Assembly: GCF_003144095.1 (NCBI RefSeq)
Contig: NZ_NSKH01000023.1
Span: 995,620 to 1,059,619 of the forward strand
DNA from: Streptomyces sp. ICBB 8177
Lineage (GTDB): Bacteria > Actinomycetota > Actinomycetes > Streptomycetales > Streptomycetaceae
Length of the DNA: 64,000 bases
Direction of reading: 5' to 3'
The notes under the pieces were generated by a model. The model did no database searches and was not told where the DNA came from. It saw only the letters and a list, made by a program, of their open reading frames with translations. Below are positions 34,102 through 42,741 of this stretch, in pieces. Position 1 is the first letter of the stretch. Each line of letters opens with the position of its first letter. The translations under genes and the position numbers were made by a program.

Positions 34102-34889
34102 CCGACCAGCACCCCACCCCCGTCTGCCGCCGCCTGCCCGGCCGCACCGCCGTCGTCACCGGCGCGGGCAGCGGCATCGGGCTGGCCACCGCGCGCCGCC
34201 TCGCCTCCGAGGGCGCCCGCGTGGTGTGCGCCGACATCGACGAGACCGCGGGCAAGGCGGCGGCCGACGAGGTCGGCGGCCTGTTCACCAAGGTCGACGT
34301 CACCGACGCCGAGCAGGTCGAGGCGCTGTTCAAGACCGCGTACGACACCTACGGCTCGGTCGATGTCGCCTTCAACAACGCGGGCATCTCACCGCCCGAC
34401 GACGACTCCATCCTCACCACCGGCCTCGACGCCTGGCGCCGGGTCCAGGAGGTCAACCTCACCTCCGTCTACCTGTGCTGCAAGGCCGCGTTGCCCTACA
34501 TGCGGCGGCAGGGCAAGGGCTCCATCATCAACACCGCCTCGTTCGTCGCGGTGATGGGCGCCGCCACCTCGCAGATCTCCTACACCGCCTCCAAGGGCGG
34601 CGTGCTGGCGATGTCGCGCGAGCTGGGCGTGCAGTTCGCCCGCGAGGGCATCCGGGTCAACGCGCTGTGCCCGGGGCCGGTCAACACCCCGCTGCTGCGG
34701 GAGCTGTTCGCGAAGGACCCGGAGCGCGCGGCGCGTCGCCTGGTGCACATCCCGCTGGGCCGGTTCGCCGAGGCGGAGGAGATCGCGGCCGCGGTCGCCT
34801 TCCTGGCCAGCGACGACTCGTCGTTCATCACCGGCTCGGAGTTCCTGGTCGACGGCGGCATCGCGGGCGCCTACGTCACCCCGGTGTAG
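34098..34889 (+). CDS. Short-chain dehydrogenase/reductase
   Basis: A 263-residue SDR. The cofactor motif is TGAGSGIG, Asp in CADIDE suggests NAD(H) rather than NADP(H), NNAG is present, and the catalytic Ser-Tyr-Lys triad lies in SQISYTASKGG. The C-terminus has the usual FLVDGG. It is translationally coupled to the aldehyde dehydrogenase through a GTGA overlap. In context it would oxidise an alcohol such as a gamma-glutamyl ethanolamide to the aldehyde that the neighbouring dehydrogenase then handles. That step order is inferred from gene order. Confidence 0.92.
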   Translation: MTDQHPTPVCRRLPGRTAVVTGAGSGIGLATARRLASEGARVVCADIDETAGKAAADEVGGLFTKVDVTDAEQVEALFKTAYDTYGSVDVAFNNAGISPPDDDSILTTGLDAWRRVQEVNLTSVYLCCKAALPYMRRQGKGSIINTASFVAVMGAATSQISYTASKGGVLAMSRELGVQFAREGIRVNALCPGPVNTPLLRELFAKDPERAARRLVHIPLGRFAEAEEIAAAVAFLASDDSSFITGSEFLVDGGIAGAYVTPV

Positions 34890-34943
34890 TGGTCCACACG
34901 GTTCCGCCCGCGTACCGGGGCCGGGGCCGGGCACGTTCCGAAG

Positions 34944-36155
34944 TCACAGGAACGTGCGGCCCTCGCCCCGGTACGTGGGCACCGTCGCGGTCACCCGGTC
35001 GCCCTCGATCAGGTGCAACTGAGCAAACCGCTCGCACAGTTCACCCGCCTTGGCGTGCCGGAACCACACCTTGTCGCCGATCAGCAGGTCGTCGGCGGCC
35101 GACCCCAGCAGCGGCGTCTGCACCTCGCCCGCGCCCTCCTGCGGGTCGTAGGCCAGACCGTGCGGCAGATACGGCTGCGGCAGCCGGTCGCGGCCCGCCG
35201 CGCCGGAGGCCGGATAGCCGCCGCCCAGCACGGTCACCACGCCCACCCCCGGCCGCCGCACCACCGGCTGGGCGAACAACGCCGCCGGACGCCCGCGGAA
35301 CGAGGTGTAGTTGTCGAACAGCCTCGGCACGTACAGCCCGGAACCCGCCGCGATCTCGGTGACCGCGTCCTCCGCCGCCGTGTGCTGCACACTGCCCGTT
35401 CCGCCGCCGTTGACGAACTCCAGGTCCGGCGCCACCGCGCGCACCGCACGCACCACCTCGGCCCGGCGGGCGGCCAGCTCCTTCCGGGAGACCGACTGCA
35501 CCACACGGACCGCCCGCGACCGCAGCGGCTGACCGGCGACGTCGTCCCCGACCCCGGCGACATGACCCTCGTACGCCATCAGCCCCACCAGCCGGAAGCC
35601 CGGACGTCGCGTCACCTCCCGTGCCAGCGCGGCGAGTTGGGCCGGTTCGCGCAACGGGGAACGCCGCGCCCCGATCCGCACCCGCCCGCCCAGCAGCCGC
35701 AACGATGTGTCCAACTCCAGGCAGACCCGCACCTGTTGGCCGCCACCGTCGCGCGAGGCGTCGACCAGGTCGAGTTGCGCGACGTCGTCGACCATCACGG
35801 TCACCGCGTCCGCCAGCTTCTGATCACCCGTCAACTCCGTGTAGGCCGAGCGGTCCACCGAGGGGTAGGCCAGCAGCACGTCCTCGAACCCGGCCCGGGC
35901 GAGCCACAGGGATTCGGCCAAGGTGAACGACATGATCCCGGCGAACCCGTCCCGCGCCAGCACCCGTTCGAGCAGGGCACGGCAGCGCACGGACTTGCTC
36001 GCCACCCGGATCGGCTTGCCGTGCGCCCGGCGCACCAGATCCGCCGCGTTGGCGTCGAAGGCGTCCAGGTCCACGACCGCGAGCGGCGCGTCCAGATGGG
36101 CGGTGGCCCGGTCGTAGCGGGCCCGGTCGGCGGCGCGAGCGGCGCGATCAGACAT
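34944..36155 (-). CDS. PLP-dependent amino acid aldolase/deaminase (D-threonine aldolase / alanine racemase N-terminal fold)
   Basis: A 403-residue fold-type III PLP enzyme. The N-terminal barrel starts DAPLAVVDLDAFDANAADLVRRAHGKPIR, and the Schiff-base Lys is predicted at residue 54 in VASKSVR. GGGTGSVQHT forms the phosphate loop, and the C-terminal domain has IGDKVWFRHAKAGELCERF with a metal-binding His-Cys pair of the D-threonine aldolase group. It is convergent with the SDR gene (54 bp apart). The substrate is not known; a D-amino acid or beta-hydroxy amino acid is likely. A start ATG at 36155 is chosen; the open frame further upstream is a GC-rich artefact. Confidence 0.85.
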   Translation of the reverse strand: MSDRAARAADRARYDRATAHLDAPLAVVDLDAFDANAADLVRRAHGKPIRVASKSVRCRALLERVLARDGFAGIMSFTLAESLWLARAGFEDVLLAYPSVDRSAYTELTGDQKLADAVTVMVDDVAQLDLVDASRDGGGQQVRVCLELDTSLRLLGGRVRIGARRSPLREPAQLAALAREVTRRPGFRLVGLMAYEGHVAGVGDDVAGQPLRSRAVRVVQSVSRKELAARRAEVVRAVRAVAPDLEFVNGGGTGSVQHTAAEDAVTEIAAGSGLYVPRLFDNYTSFRGRPAALFAQPVVRRPGVGVVTVLGGGYPASGAAGRDRLPQPYLPHGLAYDPQEGAGEVQTPLLGSAADDLLIGDKVWFRHAKAGELCERFAQLHLIEGDRVTATVPTYRGEGRTFL

Positions 36156-36414
36156 GCGGGCAGCTTGCACCGTGCCCGTCCGCCGGACAAGCCCCACGGC
36201 GACCAGGGCCACGCGTCCCGACGGCTGGGGCGCGGTCCGAGCGGCCGTGCGGGGACTGCGGGCGCGGCCGGACCGGTGCCACGGGTGGCGCGAGGCGGCC
36301 GGACCGGGCGCCGACGCACAGGCACAACCCGTAGAGTTACCGCCGGCCGGTCCCGCCGCAGGTCCGGCGTCACGCACGCGTGGCCTGCACGCACCGGCCA
36401 GGAGGGGGCACCGG

Positions 36415-37374
36415 GTGGGAGCCGGAGTCGACAACGGGGCGCCGCGTCCCGCTCCGCCACCGCGCCCGGCCCACCCGCCCGGCCTCATCCACGGCACGCC
36501 ACCCGGGTACGCCACCCGCCCCGGGTCCGCCCCGCCCGCCCCCCAGGACGCCGCCCGCCGGGCCGGGCACGTGACGAAGGCCGCCAGGGCCGCCGTCGCC
36601 GCCGGGGTCTGCCTGGTCCTGGGCGTGGGGCTACTGGCCGGGGCCCTCGTCGGCCACTGGGTCGACAACCCGGCCCAAGCGCAGACCGGCCCCGACGCCA
36701 CCGCCCGCGCCTTCACCGAGGCACGCTCCGCCTGGCACGGCGTCCCGGTCGACAGCCTCTTCCCGCCCACCGTGAAGGGCACCGGCGCGGGCCCCGGCGG
36801 CGCCGACCGCACCTGGATCCGCGTGGGCGTCGCCCCGGACGGCGGCTGCGCGGGCGCCTTCGACCCGCCGCTCGCCGCCGCGCTGGCGCCGCTGGGCTGT
36901 GCCCGGCTGCTGCGGGCCACGTACACCGACGCGACCTCCAGCGACGTCACCACCGTCGGCGTCCTGGTCACCACCGCGAGCCCGGCCGCCACCGCCGCGT
37001 TCAGCGCGCACTGGACCTCCTCGCACCTGGGCGGGCGCACCGACGCCATGCCCAGGCCGGTCGCCTTCCCCGGCACCGACTCGGCGGGCTTCGGCACCGC
37101 CCAGCGCGCCAGCTGGACCGTGAACGTCTCCGCCGGACTCCCGCTCGTCGTCTACGCGGTCAGCGGCTTCGCGGACGGCCGCACCGCCGGCGCGCCCCAG
37201 CCCGCCGCCGCGGCCACCGTGCGCGGCGCCACCACCGTCCCCGCGCAGTCCGGCCTCGGCTACGACGCGGCCGGACTCGCGCAGGCCATCGCCGGCCGCT
37301 ACACCGCCGCCGTCCCCGACGCGCTCGACCCGGGCGGCCCCGGCCAGTCCCCGGCCGGACAGGGGACACCGTGA
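36415..37374 (+). CDS. Single-pass membrane protein paired with a mycosin-like protease
   Basis: A 319-residue protein of unknown function. A Pro-rich cytoplasmic N-terminus (about 1-50) precedes one transmembrane helix (about 62-83) and an extracellular domain with two or three cysteines (GGCAGAF, LGCARLL). The extracellular domain is Ala/Thr-rich and slightly reminiscent of actinobacterial cell-wall-associated proteins. The GTG start at 36415 follows GGAGGGGG. Its stop overlaps the GTG of the subtilisin gene (GTGA), so the two are coupled and may act together in the membrane, for example as scaffold or substrate of the protease. Confidence 0.75.
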   Translation: MGAGVDNGAPRPAPPPRPAHPPGLIHGTPPGYATRPGSAPPAPQDAARRAGHVTKAARAAVAAGVCLVLGVGLLAGALVGHWVDNPAQAQTGPDATARAFTEARSAWHGVPVDSLFPPTVKGTGAGPGGADRTWIRVGVAPDGGCAGAFDPPLAAALAPLGCARLLRATYTDATSSDVTTVGVLVTTASPAATAAFSAHWTSSHLGGRTDAMPRPVAFPGTDSAGFGTAQRASWTVNVSAGLPLVVYAVSGFADGRTAGAPQPAAAATVRGATTVPAQSGLGYDAAGLAQAIAGRYTAAVPDALDPGGPGQSPAGQGTP

Positions 37375-38561
37375 GGCGCGTGACGCGGCGGACCCACGCG
37401 GTCGTGGCCGTGCTGCTGGCGTGCCTGGCGACGGCCCTGCTGCCCGGCGCGCCCGCCGCCCGGGCCGACTCGATACGCGACCAGCAGTGGCCGCTGACCA
37501 CCCTGCACGCGGCGCAGGCGTGGCGCACCAGCGAGGGCGAGGGCGTGACCGTCGCGGTGCTGGACACCGGCGTGGACGGCACCCACCCCGACCTGACCGG
37601 CCAGGTGCTGCCCGGCACCGACCTGGTCGGCTTCGGGGCGAAGCGCGGTGACTCCGCCTGGGCCCGGCACGGCACCGCGATGGCCGGGATCATCGCGGGC
37701 CACGGGCACGGACCCGGCGGCAGCGAGGGCGTGATGGGGATCGCGCCGCGGGCGAAGATCCTCCCGGTACGGGTGATCCTGGAGGACACCGACCCCAAGC
37801 GGCAGCAGGCCCGCGAGACGCGCGGCGGCGCCCTGGCGCAGGGGATCCGGTGGGCCGCCGACCACGGCGCCGACGTCATCAACCTCTCGCTCGGCGACGA
37901 CAGCAAGACCGCCCACCCCGACGCGGCGGAGGACGAGGCCGTCCAGTACGCGCTGGACAAGGGCGTCGTGGTCGTCGCCTCGGCCGGCAACAGCGGCCAG
38001 AACGGCGACCCGGCCTCGTACCCCGCGGCCTACCCCGGCGTGATCGCGGTGACCGCCGTCGACCGCTACGGGCACCGCGCCGCGTTCTCCACCGAACGGT
38101 GGTACGCGACCGTGGGCGCGCCCGGCGTCGACGTGGTGATCGCCGACCCGGACCGCGACTACTACGAGGGCTGGGGCACCTCGGCGGCGTCGGCCTACGT
38201 CTCCGGCGTGGTCGCGCTGATCCGCTCCGCGTACCCGCGGCTGAGCCCCGGACAGATCCGCACCCTGCTGGAGACGACGGCCACCGGCACCCCCTCCGGC
38301 GGGCGCGACGACGCGGTCGGCGCGGGGGTGGTCGACCCGGTGGCCGCGCTGGCCGCGGCGGCCCGGCTGCGCCCCGCCGCCCAGACGCCCGCCGCCGCGG
38401 CCTACGCCCACCGCTACTTCGGTTCGGGTCCCGCGTCCGGCGCCCCCAAGGCCGCGGCGGGCGGCACCTCGGGGCTGGCGCCGGTCGCCGCGGTCGCGGG
38501 GCTGTGCCTGCTGGCGGTCGCCGCGGCGCTGCGGGTGTACGTCTGGCGGCTGCGCGGCTGA
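37371..38561 (+). CDS. Membrane-anchored subtilisin-like serine protease (mycosin-like, S8)
   Basis: An exported protease of 396 residues. A signal peptide (about 8-32) is followed by an S8 domain with catalytic Asp65 (AVLDTGVDG), His100 (RHGTAMAG) and Ser271 (GTSAASAYVSG), plus oxyanion Asn207 (SAGNSG). A C-terminal transmembrane helix (about 370-390, APVAAVAGLCLLAVAAALRV) anchors it, with a short RLRG tail inside. This is the topology of MycP proteases of type VII secretion. No ESX, EccB, EccC or EccD gene is in the window, so it may be an orphan mycosin-type protease. It begins with GTG in a GTGA overlap. Confidence 0.9.
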   Translation: MRRVTRRTHAVVAVLLACLATALLPGAPAARADSIRDQQWPLTTLHAAQAWRTSEGEGVTVAVLDTGVDGTHPDLTGQVLPGTDLVGFGAKRGDSAWARHGTAMAGIIAGHGHGPGGSEGVMGIAPRAKILPVRVILEDTDPKRQQARETRGGALAQGIRWAADHGADVINLSLGDDSKTAHPDAAEDEAVQYALDKGVVVVASAGNSGQNGDPASYPAAYPGVIAVTAVDRYGHRAAFSTERWYATVGAPGVDVVIADPDRDYYEGWGTSAASAYVSGVVALIRSAYPRLSPGQIRTLLETTATGTPSGGRDDAVGAGVVDPVAALAAAARLRPAAQTPAAAAYAHRYFGSGPASGAPKAAAGGTSGLAPVAAVAGLCLLAVAAALRVYVWRLRG

Positions 38562-38607
38562 GCCGCCCGCGCGCCGGACGGCGTACCGGCGCCGATACCC
38601 TCGTGCC

Positions 38608-39357
38608 GTGGCTGACAAGAACATCCCGGACCCCGGCTTCGCGGACGACGACGGCAGCGCCGACCCCCGGCTGCGCGCCGCGCTGGAGGCGTACGCGAAC
38701 GACCCCGCCGCCGAACCCGAGGTGTTGGCCGCACTGCCCACCGCACGGCTGCTGGTGCCCGTCGTCGCGCTGCTTGGCGAGGCGGAGACCGGGCCGGACG
38801 GCCTGCGGCGCGAGAAGACCAGCGACATGGCGGTGCCGACCATCGAGGCGCCGGACGGCCGCCGCGCGCTGCCCGCGTTCACCTCGGTCGAGACGCTGGC
38901 CCGGTGGCGGGCCGACGCGCGGCCGGTGGCGGTGCCGTTCCGGCAGGCGCTGGCCGCGCTCGCGCACGAGGGGGCCGACACTCTGCTGATCGACATGGCG
39001 GGCCCGGCCCGCTACGTCCTGTCCGGGCCCGCGCTGCACTCGCTGGCCTCCGGCCGGGACCGAGTGGACCCGCTGACCGACCCGGACGTCGCCGCGGCGC
39101 TGCGCGAGACGCTGGCCGCCGAGCCCGAGGTGGTGCGCGCCCACCTCACCCCGCCGCGCGGCGGGGACGGCGCGCCGACGGACGGCACGCTCTGCCTGGT
39201 GCTGGCTCCGGGGACCGAGGTGGCCGTCGTCGCCCAGCGGGTCGCGTCCGCGCTGGCCGGGCACGACGCGTTGCGGGCCCGGCTGGTGCGTGGCCTGGAC
39301 CTCGCGCTGCTGCCGCCCGAGGCACGGGTCCCGGGCGAGCCGCTGTTCGCGCGCTGA
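38608..39357 (+). CDS. SseB-domain protein
   Basis: A 249-residue cytoplasmic protein whose centre (about 30-140) matches the SseB N-terminal domain: ARLLVPVVAL, AFTSVETLARW and AGPARYVLSGPAL. No enzyme motif or membrane segment is seen. The family is widespread in actinobacteria and its biochemical role is unknown; the name comes from a Salmonella homologue and should not be taken as function. GTG start with a poor ribosome binding site. It lies upstream of the convergent DUF1844 gene, separated by a perfect terminator hairpin. Confidence 0.85.
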   Translation: MADKNIPDPGFADDDGSADPRLRAALEAYANDPAAEPEVLAALPTARLLVPVVALLGEAETGPDGLRREKTSDMAVPTIEAPDGRRALPAFTSVETLARWRADARPVAVPFRQALAALAHEGADTLLIDMAGPARYVLSGPALHSLASGRDRVDPLTDPDVAAALRETLAAEPEVVRAHLTPPRGGDGAPTDGTLCLVLAPGTEVAVVAQRVASALAGHDALRARLVRGLDLALLPPEARVPGEPLFAR

Positions 39358-39400
39358 CGGGCTCGTACGGCGACAGCGTTCGCCCGTACTGCTACAGCAC

Positions 39401-39431
39401 TGAGGGCGGGCGCCCGGCGCGCCCGCCCTCA
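39401..39431. terminator. Bidirectional terminator
   Basis: A perfect 12-bp stem (39401-39412 with 39420-39431) with a 7-nt loop, between the convergent SseB and DUF1844 genes. Confidence 0.75.
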
Positions 39432-39457
39432 CCGCCCGTCACGTGGACGGGAAACCG

Positions 39458-39850
39458 TCAGCCGAAGACCGGTCCGGTGTACTTCTCGCCCGGGCCCTGG
39501 CCCGGCTCGTCCGGGACGACGGACGCCTCGCGGAACGCCAGCTGGAGCGACTTGAGCCCGTCGCGCAGCGGACCGGCGTGGTAGGAGCCGATCTCCGGGG
39601 CCCCGGCGGTCACCAGCCCGGCCAGCGCGGTGATCAGCTTGCGCGCCTCGTCGAGGTCCTTGTGCTGATCGCCCTCCTCGGCCAGCCCCAGGTTCACCGC
39701 CGCGGCGCTCATCAGGTGCACCGCGACCGTGGTGATCACCTCGACCGCGGGCACCTCCGCGATGTCGCGGGTCATCGTGTCGAAGTCGGCGCCGGGCTGC
39801 TGCGCGCCAGGGCCGGCGGGGCCGTCGGGGTGCGGGGTGGTGTCGCTCAT
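39458..39850 (-). CDS. DUF1844 protein
   Basis: A 130-residue soluble protein. The conserved core VEVITTVAVHLMSAAAVNLGL and KDLDEARKLITALAGLV is characteristic of DUF1844, a family found next to infC in actinobacteria. No catalytic motif is seen. The N-terminus is Pro/Gly-rich and the C-terminus acidic. It is divergent from infC, and its start is about 65 bp from the infC leader promoter. Confidence 0.85.
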   Translation of the reverse strand: MSDTTPHPDGPAGPGAQQPGADFDTMTRDIAEVPAVEVITTVAVHLMSAAAVNLGLAEEGDQHKDLDEARKLITALAGLVTAGAPEIGSYHAGPLRDGLKSLQLAFREASVVPDEPGQGPGEKYTGPVFG

Positions 39851-39903
39851 GACGCACACGATAGGCCCCGTTCGGGCGATTACTGCCGTCGGCCAACGAC
39901 TGG

Positions 39904-39909
39904 TATGCT
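39904..39909 (+). promoter_or_regulatory. -10-like element for the infC operon
   Basis: TATGCT, the best -10 match in the region, with a weak TTACTG 18 bases upstream. It would start the transcript near 39916, leaving a leader of about 285 bases before infC. Confidence 0.5.
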
Positions 39910-39921
39910 GGTGGATCGACC

Positions 39922-40003
39922 GGCCGGACACTCCTGTGCCCGGCCCGCAAGTGGAGCTCCAACTCCCACCTGACCGGCCCCCGGGCCGGCGGGTCCCGGT
40001 CAG
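39922..40003 (+). promoter_or_regulatory. 5' hairpins of the infC leader
   Basis: Two hairpins lie near the predicted 5' end of the transcript. GGCCGGACAC/GTGCCCGGCC (39922-39931 with 39936-39945, 9 of 10 bp, TCCT loop) is followed by CTGACCGG/CCGGTCAG (39970-39977 with 39996-40003). Confidence 0.45.
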
Positions 40004-40006
40004 ACG

Positions 40007-40054
40007 GTGCGGTGTCGACGACGCCGTGGCCGTCCGATGCGCCCCGCGGAATAA
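40007..40054 (+). other. Possible Arg-rich leader peptide ORF
   Basis: An open frame of 15 codons, GTG to TAA, encoding VRCRRRRGRPMRPAE with seven Arg. It ends five bases before the antiterminator arm. No convincing ribosome binding site is seen, so it may be chance. Confidence 0.25.
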
Positions 40055-40058
40055 ACGC

Positions 40059-40112
40059 GGCGGTGCTCCCGGTTGTGAGGAGCCCCGCCTGTGTCCCGTA
40101 CGGGGCGTTTTT
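40059..40112 (+). promoter_or_regulatory. Predicted attenuator in the infC-rpmI-rplT leader
   Basis: Two mutually exclusive structures. The first pairs GGCGGTGCTCC (40059-40069) with GGAGCCCCGCC (40079-40089), 10 of 11 bp. The second pairs GCCCCG (40082-40087) with CGGGGC (40101-40106) and is followed by GTTTTT (40107-40112), the form of an intrinsic terminator. Because 40082-40087 is used by both, the first hairpin would act as antiterminator. The B. subtilis infC operon is known to be attenuated by L20 binding; whether L20 acts here is inference. Confidence 0.6.
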
Positions 40113-40199
40113 GGCGTCCAGGGTACGGGGTCGTAGGTACAAAGACTCAAAGTCGCGCGCTGTCCGCCAGACGGCGCGTGGTGCAACCGAGGAGGCCCC

Positions 40200-40841
40200 A
40201 TCAGCGCCGAGCCCCGCATCAACGACCGGATTCGCGTCCCCGAGGTGCGACTCGTCGGTCCCAGTGGCGAGCAGGTCGGCATCGTGCCGCTTGCCAAGGC
40301 CCTGGAGCTCGCACAGGAGTACGACCTCGACCTGGTCGAGGTGGCGGCGACCGCCCGCCCGCCGGTGTGCAAGCTCATGGACTACGGGAAGTTCAAGTAC
40401 GAGTCGGCCATGAAGGCCCGTGAGGCGCGCAAGAACCAGGCGCACACGGTCATCAAGGAGATGAAGCTCCGGCCGAAGATCGACCCGCACGACTACGACA
40501 CCAAGAAGGGTCACGTCGTCCGGTTCCTCAAGCAGGGCGACAAGGTCAAGATCACGATCATGTTCCGTGGTCGCGAGCAGTCCCGGCCCGAGCTGGGCTT
40601 CCGGCTGCTCCAGCGGCTCGCTGAGGACGTCCAGGACCTGGGCTTCGTCGAGTCCAACCCCAAGCAGGACGGCCGGAACATGATCATGGTTCTCGGTCCG
40701 CACAAGAAGAAGACCGAGGCGATGGCCGAGGCCCGCGAGGCGCAGGCCGCCCGCAAGGCCGGTCGCCAGCCCCAGCAGGACGAGTCGGAGCAGGACCAGG
40801 AGCACGAGCAGCAGGCTCAGGCTCCCGCCGACGCCGGCTGA
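40200..40841 (+). CDS. infC: Translation initiation factor IF-3
   Basis: Binds the 30S subunit and checks start-codon pairing; 213 residues. The N-terminal domain begins [20 protein letters not shown] and continues with [23 protein letters not shown]. The C-terminal domain includes [16 protein letters not shown] and [14 protein letters not shown], followed by a Gln/Glu-rich tail typical of actinobacteria. The start is ATC at 40200, four bases after GAGGAGG (40189-40195). From the upstream in-frame stop at 40134-40136 to the conserved N-terminus there is no ATG, GTG, TTG or CTG. IF-3 genes are known to use rare starts (ATT in E. coli) for self-repression. First gene of the infC-rpmI-rplT operon. 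Confidence 0.95.
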   Translation: MSAEPRINDRIRVPEVRLVGPSGEQVGIVPLAKALELAQEYDLDLVEVAATARPPVCKLMDYGKFKYESAMKAREARKNQAHTVIKEMKLRPKIDPHDYDTKKGHVVRFLKQGDKVKITIMFRGREQSRPELGFRLLQRLAEDVQDLGFVESNPKQDGRNMIMVLGPHKKKTEAMAEAREAQAARKAGRQPQQDESEQDQEHEQQAQAPADAG

Positions 40842-40994
40842 GGCCAAGGCCGAGAGGAGCCCCGGAGCCCTGGTTCCGGGTCAGGCGGTGCGATGGACCC
40901 CTGCGGTCGTCGCGTCGCGGTAATGCAGGACTGACGCTCTCCGTCCGTCGTGACCGGCGGACGGGAGGGCCAGCGACGAGGAGACTACGGCGCC

Positions 40995-41189
40995 ATGCCG
41001 AAGAACAAGACGCACAGCGGTGCGAGCAAGCGGTTCAAGCTCACCGGCTCCGGCAAGGTGCTGCGCGAGCGGGCCGGCAAGCGCCACCTGCTGGAGCACA
41101 AGCCGTCCACCAAGACCCGTGCCCTGACCGGCACCGTCGAGGCGGCCCCGGCGGACGCCAAGAAGATCAAGAAGCTTCTCGGCAAGTAA
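40995..41189 (+). CDS. rpmI: Ribosomal protein bL35
   Basis: A 64-residue basic large-subunit protein. It starts [21 protein letters not shown] and contains [17 protein letters not shown], both family hallmarks. ATG at 40995 follows GAGGAG. The 153-bp infC-rpmI spacer contains a 7-bp hairpin (40941-40947 with 40958-40964), a place where E. coli has its L20 operator; whether it is functional is unknown. Confidence 0.97.
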   Translation: MPKNKTHSGASKRFKLTGSGKVLRERAGKRHLLEHKPSTKTRALTGTVEAAPADAKKIKKLLGK

Positions 41190-41288
41190 CGGACGCGCCC
41201 TCCTGGCGGAGGCGTATCCCTCAGACCGGGACCAATCGTTTTCGGGCCGTGTGAGTTCCCACCGCGGTCCCTTACAAGGAGTTACCAA

Positions 41289-41672
41289 GTGGCACGCGTC
41301 AAGCGGGCAGTGAACGCCCACAAGAAGCGCCGGGCAATCCTCGAGCAGGCCAGCGGCTACCGCGGGCAGCGCTCCCGCCTGTACCGCAAGGCGAAGGAGC
41401 AGGTCACCCACTCCCTCGTCTACAACTACAACGACCGCAAGAAGCGCAAGGGCGACTTCCGTCAGCTGTGGATCCAGCGGATCAACGCCGCCGCCCGCGC
41501 CAACGGCATCACCTACAACCGCTTCATCCAGGGTCTGAAGGCCGCCAACGTCGAGGTGGACCGCAAGATCCTCGCGGAGCTGGCCGTCAACGACGCCAAC
41601 GCGTTCGCCGCCCTGGTCGAGGTGGCGCAGAAGGCCCTCCCCAGCGACGTGAACGCCCCGAAGGCCGCGTGA
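41289..41672 (+). CDS. rplT: Ribosomal protein bL20
   Basis: A 127-residue large-subunit assembly protein. The long basic N-terminal helix [17 protein letters not shown] and [19 protein letters not shown] is followed by the globular domain with [24 protein letters not shown]. In E. coli and B. subtilis it represses its own operon by binding mRNA. The GTG start follows AAGGAG. It is the last gene before a very strong terminator. Confidence 0.97.
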   Translation: MARVKRAVNAHKKRRAILEQASGYRGQRSRLYRKAKEQVTHSLVYNYNDRKKRKGDFRQLWIQRINAAARANGITYNRFIQGLKAANVEVDRKILAELAVNDANAFAALVEVAQKALPSDVNAPKAA

Positions 41673-41745
41673 CCCGCTCCCTTCGCCCGTAACGTCGCGG
41701 GCCTTCCGGCCCGTTCCGGAAACGCCCTTGGGACGTCGCACAGGA

Positions 41746-41781
41746 CCCAGGACCCGCAGGCGCACGCCTGCGGGTCCTGGG
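41746..41781 (+). terminator. Terminator of the infC-rpmI-rplT operon
   Basis: A perfect 17-bp stem (41746-41762 with 41765-41781) around CA; the inner pairs must open to form a loop. Among the strongest hairpins in the window. The following gene starts at 41874. Confidence 0.8.
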
Positions 41782-41873
41782 CTGTCCTGGGCACCGCTTC
41801 CGGCGGCGGGCCGGCCCGCCGCCGCAAGCCCGTCCCGCCACCGCCCGCACCGACCACCGAAAGCGCGCGCACC

Positions 41874-42707
<834 letters not shown>

Positions 42708-42741
42708 GGTGTCGCCCCTGGGTCCGGGAGGGGATGCGGGG

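Noticed and set aside
37371..38561. A type VII secretion locus
   Set aside because: Only a mycosin-like protease and one membrane protein are present; no ESX, EccB, EccC, EccD or EccE gene is found.
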